64,000 nt of DNA from Pachypanchax playfairii. Its lineage: Eukaryota > Chordata > Actinopteri > Cyprinodontiformes > Aplocheilidae. The translations under genes were made by a program, and so were the position numbers. Location: assembly GCA_006937955.1 (NCBI GenBank), contig SSNP01000010.1:1690559-1754558 (forward strand). The letters are read 5' to 3'. Positions 60,094-64,000 of this stretch are shown here, piece by piece (within the stretch, counting starts at the first letter, position 1; each line of letters opens with the position of its first letter). The notes beneath the pieces were generated by a model. That model searched no databases. It was not told the origin of the DNA and worked only from the letters and a program-made list of their open reading frames with translations.

Positions 60094-63000
60094 ATGATGC
60101 TGCTCCCTTCCGACGTGGCACGGCTTGTTTTGGGTAAGTCCGACATAGCGAAGCTATCTAGAAGCAACAAGAGAAAACAGGACGTATTACAGCGTCCATA
60201 ATCAGTTTACATTTTGACCCTTATTTTACTGCCATTTGTGTGAGAACTTGTCCACGTCTCTCCTCAGGATACCTCCAAGAAGAGGGACTGTCAGCTACGA
60301 GCCAAGCTTTCATTCATGAGAGCTCCAACTTGAAGGAGTATGTGGAGCACACCACAGGAGACGGGACGATCCCTGCCTGCGTTTTTGTGAGTCTGAATTT
60401 TATTTAAACTCTTAAACTTCGGAATAATTGCACATCATATAATAACTGTGTCCTTTTCCCACCTGAACAGTCCATCTTTGGGAAAAACCTGACAACCATT
60501 TTAAACGAGTATGTGGCTTCCAAAGCCAAAGGTAAAGGTGTCTCATTGTTTCAGTTTCTGGAGTTATTTTAAGATTCTGTTATTGGAATTAGTGTCATTG
60601 CTTCTGGTAATTACTTTTCTTGTTTTTTGACAGAGTCGGGTCATGAAGTACCTCTTGTGATGACCTCATTGTGGAAAAAACTTGATTTTACTCTTAACCA
60701 AATAAAGTAATAAGAACTATGTTTATTATTGATATTTCATCTTGTAAATGAATAAGATATTTCTTTGTGACACATTAATCACTGTGTTATATATTAATTT
60801 GCTTCTAGATCATTGCAGAACTCCCCTGGAATATCAGCAAGTCAGAGGAGTAAGTTTCCTTTAAGGTTCTTCAATTTTAATATTAAATATTTTAGTATAC
60901 AGTACAGTGCAAAGGTTTTGAGCAGATTTGACAAAATGCTGCATAATAAGAGTAATTTTACAAGTATACGTTTGTAATTGTTTGTTTTTTATCCATTTGA
61001 AAAATGTGAATCAGATCTATATGAGCTGTGAACATCAGTTTCCTTCAGAACAGTCGGTTCACAAAGTCAGGGTATTTCTGGGGTCCAGATGTTCTGATGA
61101 GACAAACATAACTATTGCTGTAGTTCTGCTTTAGCATGATGTTGTTAGTTAACTGAAAAGCTGTAGGGTGAAACAAGCATGGAGATTTATCCTTCATGCA
61201 GACTTGATCTCAACATCATGGATTATATTGTGAAGAACATGAAGAGACAGAAGAACACAGAAGATTGTAGATACGTCTCCAAGTAGAGACTGAGTTCCTT
61301 TATCAACACGTGAAGAACTGATGCTGTTTTAAAGTTACAGCTGATCACACCACATATTGATTTCATTTAGATTGTTTTCATCTGCCTAAGACTTTTGCAC
61401 AGTGCTGTAAATATCCTGTAAATTGATTATTTAAGACTATAAATAATTTTTTTAGGGCCTTTTCAGGATGAAAAACAAATAATGTTTAAATGTTGTTGAA
61501 GGAGGAGAGATGAGAGATAATCAGTTATTTCGGAATATTGTTCCCTGATTATTTTGTTCTACATTTGTGAGGAACTTCTAAATGTTAAAATTTTGGATTG
61601 ATTTGATGCAGAAATTAAACGTGTGATGACGGAGAGTCTGGTTTTCAAAAATGAAAAGTGTTTATGTTTAGCATGCAGTAACTAAGTCACATGGACAACT
61701 GATGTCAAACAAATACTTTAGTTTATGTATCAGTTTGTGGTGTTCAGTTATGAAAAGGTATCTGTGTTTTTTTTTTTTTTTTAAGGTTTGGATATGAGTT
61801 TTGTTACTCATCAGGTTTTTGTTCGTTGCAGCGCGCTCACGCGTCGGGGTTGCAAACATGGCGAGGCAGCGTGTTCTGACCGTCGCCTCTGCTGGAGGTG
61901 TCGTCTGCTCGTCTGTTTCTGAAACAAGCTCCATCATCAGCCCCTCACTGACCTCACACACCTTACTCACCCACTCCACTCCGGTCAGCTACACCGACCC
62001 ACACGCCAGAGCAGCAACAGGCGTCGCTGCACATCAGCTGATCCACGATGGGGGACGGTTACTAAACACACCCAGTCAGTATCAGAAAACACTAGTTGTC
62101 TTTATTTTTTATATATTATTTTATATATTAAATGAATGAATTAGTGTTTTTTCTTGTTTGCAATGAAGTTTACAAAGTTACAAGAACAGTTTTATCATGC
62201 AAAACTTGGTTTCTGTTTTAAAGGGGATTCACCAGTTCAGGTTGTTGTTTCAGAGCATCGGATAAATTCAGGTCCAATTTCTCCTGGTCGACGGAAATGG
62301 TAAGAATGTTTGTTACAGTGTTACAGTCATTAAAAAAACAAGTTCAGCAAAGAATAACAATTGGTGTCTCTTGGCAGTTAAGATAAGAAATACTTCATTA
62401 ATCCCTAAGGAAGGTTCCCTTCGGGAAATTAACTCATTCAGTGCCACTTTCAGATTTCACATCCGCCTCAGTACCAGAGATATTTAGCATTTTTACTGAT
62501 TTTTAAAGGCCCACAGAATATTTTCTTTTATGACTATGTGAATTCTGAAACCATCAGCACAATTTAGTCTTTCCTCTTTCAAAAGCAAAAAAAAAAAGTT
62601 TCTACCCATTCTGTTATTTAGTAATCTGAAGTACAAAAGAGGAACTTTTATGAAAATCCACACGTTTCAGGACTAAAAGCTGAGATAAAGAGTGTTTTGT
62701 GTAAAGAGGTTTTTCAAGCAGATCGGTGACTTTGATGTAAATATTTCATGTTTCAATGATTCATGCAACATCTGAACTATATTTTACTACTATGAAAGTA
62801 AAAAAGTACTTTCGATAGTTTATTTTATGTCTAAAAAGAGTCATTTATGGACAGTTTCAACATTTGAATAAAATATAAGAAAAAAAAGCAGAAGATTTAT
62901 GATTCATTTGTGATCAAAACAAATGTGCAGGCGTGAATGAGTGACTTAATTCATGTAATAAACTCCACCACCTTCTCAATTCCATAAACTCTATACTAGT

Positions 63001-63905
63001 TTGTAATAACTCTGAACAACAAGATCGCTTCACAGGCTCTGAATCTCTTTCTCATTCACCGTCTGTCTTGTCCTGAATGCCTGGCTGCTCCCCGATCCAC
63101 ATGGCTTATAACATGCTAAATAATAATTGATCTCACCCAGAGAAGTGCACCACTGCCCCCTCCTGGATCATATGACTAAAAACAGCCTGTAATGAGTTTA
63201 AATTCAGCGAGCACCTGCCCCAGAATGCTTTGCGGGATTTCAGCCAGTAAAAGCTGTAGAGACGTCAATGACACTGAGCGTTCGGGTTCAGTGTGACGTC
63301 TGTAGACGTCTATGGCACTGAATGAGTTAAGTAACAAAGTATATGTTACTTTTTGTTTTATAACATATACAATTAATTACAGAAAATTAAAATGTGTGAG
63401 TTTCTGTGTGCGGCCTTCAGGGACACCCCCAGGAAGAGAAGTGGTCTCAGTGGACCCAGCGTTCCGAGCAGGTCCACCTCCACTGTCAGCGGCGTTGGAG
63501 CAGATGCAGAACCCGAGGAGGCTGTTGATGAAAACTTTCCCGTAAGCCGGTCATGTCGCCTTTTACACTAAATGATTTTAAATAACAAAACAAAATGTAA
63601 ACTCGTACAATCTTTAGATAAGTTTGATTTCTAACTCTAAAAAGTCTAAACTCTGGGTACAATGTGACCCACATTGTAGAACATAAAAAACATATAAGAT
63701 ATTGAAACTGAGATATTTCATCATTTCCTAGAACATTTTGAATTTGTAAGTAAGACTTGCGCATAACAAACTTCTGTTAATATTCTCTAAATAAACCATC
63801 TCAACCTTCACAGCAACTTGTGATTCAGAATGCACGTGACAAGATTTTGGGAGACAGGTTGTTACAAGAGAAACTTGCTGAGAACATCAACAAAATCCTT
63901 GCCAA
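60094..63905 (+). CDS. npat: NPAT, first nine coding exons (continues past window)
   Basis: Nuclear protein at the ATM locus, a cyclin E/CDK2 substrate that activates replication-dependent histone genes. Coding exons: 60094-60133, 60268-60386, 60471-60531, 60634-60706, 60809-60849, 61832-62074, 62224-62299, 63421-63541, 63814-63905; the last ends at a donor with two bases carried over. This gives about 288 codons of a protein of about 1400. The first exons encode LLPSDVARLVLGYLQEEGLS, the LisH motif region, then FGKNLTTILNEYV and SLWKKLDFTL, all close to human. Exon 7 ends SPGRRK. Exon 9 carries NARDKILGDRLLQEKLAENI, also conserved. Exons 6 and 8 are Ser/Thr-rich and poorly conserved. Two ATGs stand in tandem; human uses one Met. 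Confidence 0.95.
60850..61831 (+). other. NPAT intron 5
   Basis: Almost half is the Tc1/mariner-type element at 60898-61409. The rest is AT-rich, with a T run before the exon 6 acceptor. Confidence 0.65.
60898..61409. mobile_element. Tc1/mariner-type non-autonomous element
   Basis: 512 bp with related inverted ends: tacagtacagtgcaaagg on the left and, on the right end read in reverse, tacagcactgtgcaaaagtc. TA stands at both edges. No transposase frame remains. Confidence 0.75.
62300..63420 (+). other. NPAT intron 7
   Basis: Mostly filled by the TTAA-flanked element at 62433-63326. Just before it, 62383-62428 (aatacttcattaatccctaa...) resembles the 3' tail of a LINE. Confidence 0.6.
62433..63326. 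mobile_element. TTAA-flanked inverted-repeat element in NPAT intron 7
   Basis: 894 bp with ends CTCATTCAGTGCCA and TGGCACTGAATGAG, inverted copies of each other, and TTAA on both sides (62429-62432, 63327-63330). This is another piggyBac-like target choice. No coding frame is seen. Confidence 0.8.
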
Positions 63906-64000
63906 GTAAGCATGAATTTAGCATGTTCTCATCCTGTAATCTGAAACCGTGATGATGGATTATACACTGAGAATAAATATACTGTTGGACTTTTCTTCTT

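Noticed and set aside
62074..62078. Alternative NPAT exon 6 donor (gtatca at 62079)
   Set aside because: It shifts exon 7 into a frame with no similarity to NPAT; the gtcagt donor after 62074 gives the conserved SPGRRK frame.

Overview
This is a vertebrate nuclear genomic window, almost certainly from a teleost fish. Every gene is split by GT-AG introns into short exons that encode vertebrate proteins. The introns are short for a vertebrate, and the repeats are those typical of fish (Tc1 transposase, Rex1-like and L2-like LINE fragments, hAT and TTAA-type MITEs, tetranucleotide microsatellites). I cannot name the species.

Layout. 1-627: 3' end of a Tc1 transposon. 628-9315: about 8.7 kb with no gene I can support. 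9316-22063 (+): BACE2, nine coding exons, 509 codons. 23746-31025 (-): a TMPRSS2-like type II transmembrane serine protease gene, twelve coding exons, 460 codons, convergent with BACE2. 31026-33183: intergenic, holding a broken Rex1-like LINE with a palindromic MITE inside it. 33184-59075 (-): complete ATM, 62 coding exons that I could join in phase, about 3082 codons. 59076-60093: compact divergent ATM/NPAT promoter. 60094 to the window end (+): first nine coding exons of NPAT, which runs off the edge.

ATM (DNA-damage kinase) and NPAT (histone-gene co-activator) are the head-to-head pair known from mammals. BACE2 and TMPRSS2 are near neighbours on human chromosome 21, whereas ATM/NPAT lie on human 11q22. 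Here the two blocks sit about 2 kb apart.

Most notable observation: the TMPRSS2-like gene is open from start to stop with every splice phase consistent, yet its protease domain has lost the activation motif (RIVGG-type), the catalytic serine (GDSGGP is replaced by SDGGNP), the S1-pocket aspartate and the GWG motif. The catalytic His and Asp and most disulphide cysteines remain. It looks like a membrane-anchored pseudoprotease. Other points are a family of about 560-bp TTAA-flanked MITEs (five copies, two interrupted by later insertions, one with a clean 8-bp hAT target duplication), a 92-bp inverted duplication carrying a MITE end, an assembly gap flanked by a 20-bp duplication, and absence of the ATM redox cysteine (human C2991).

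Exon boundaries were worked out by hand from the printed sequence by matching splice sites, reading-frame phase and remembered family sequences. No alignment or database search was run.
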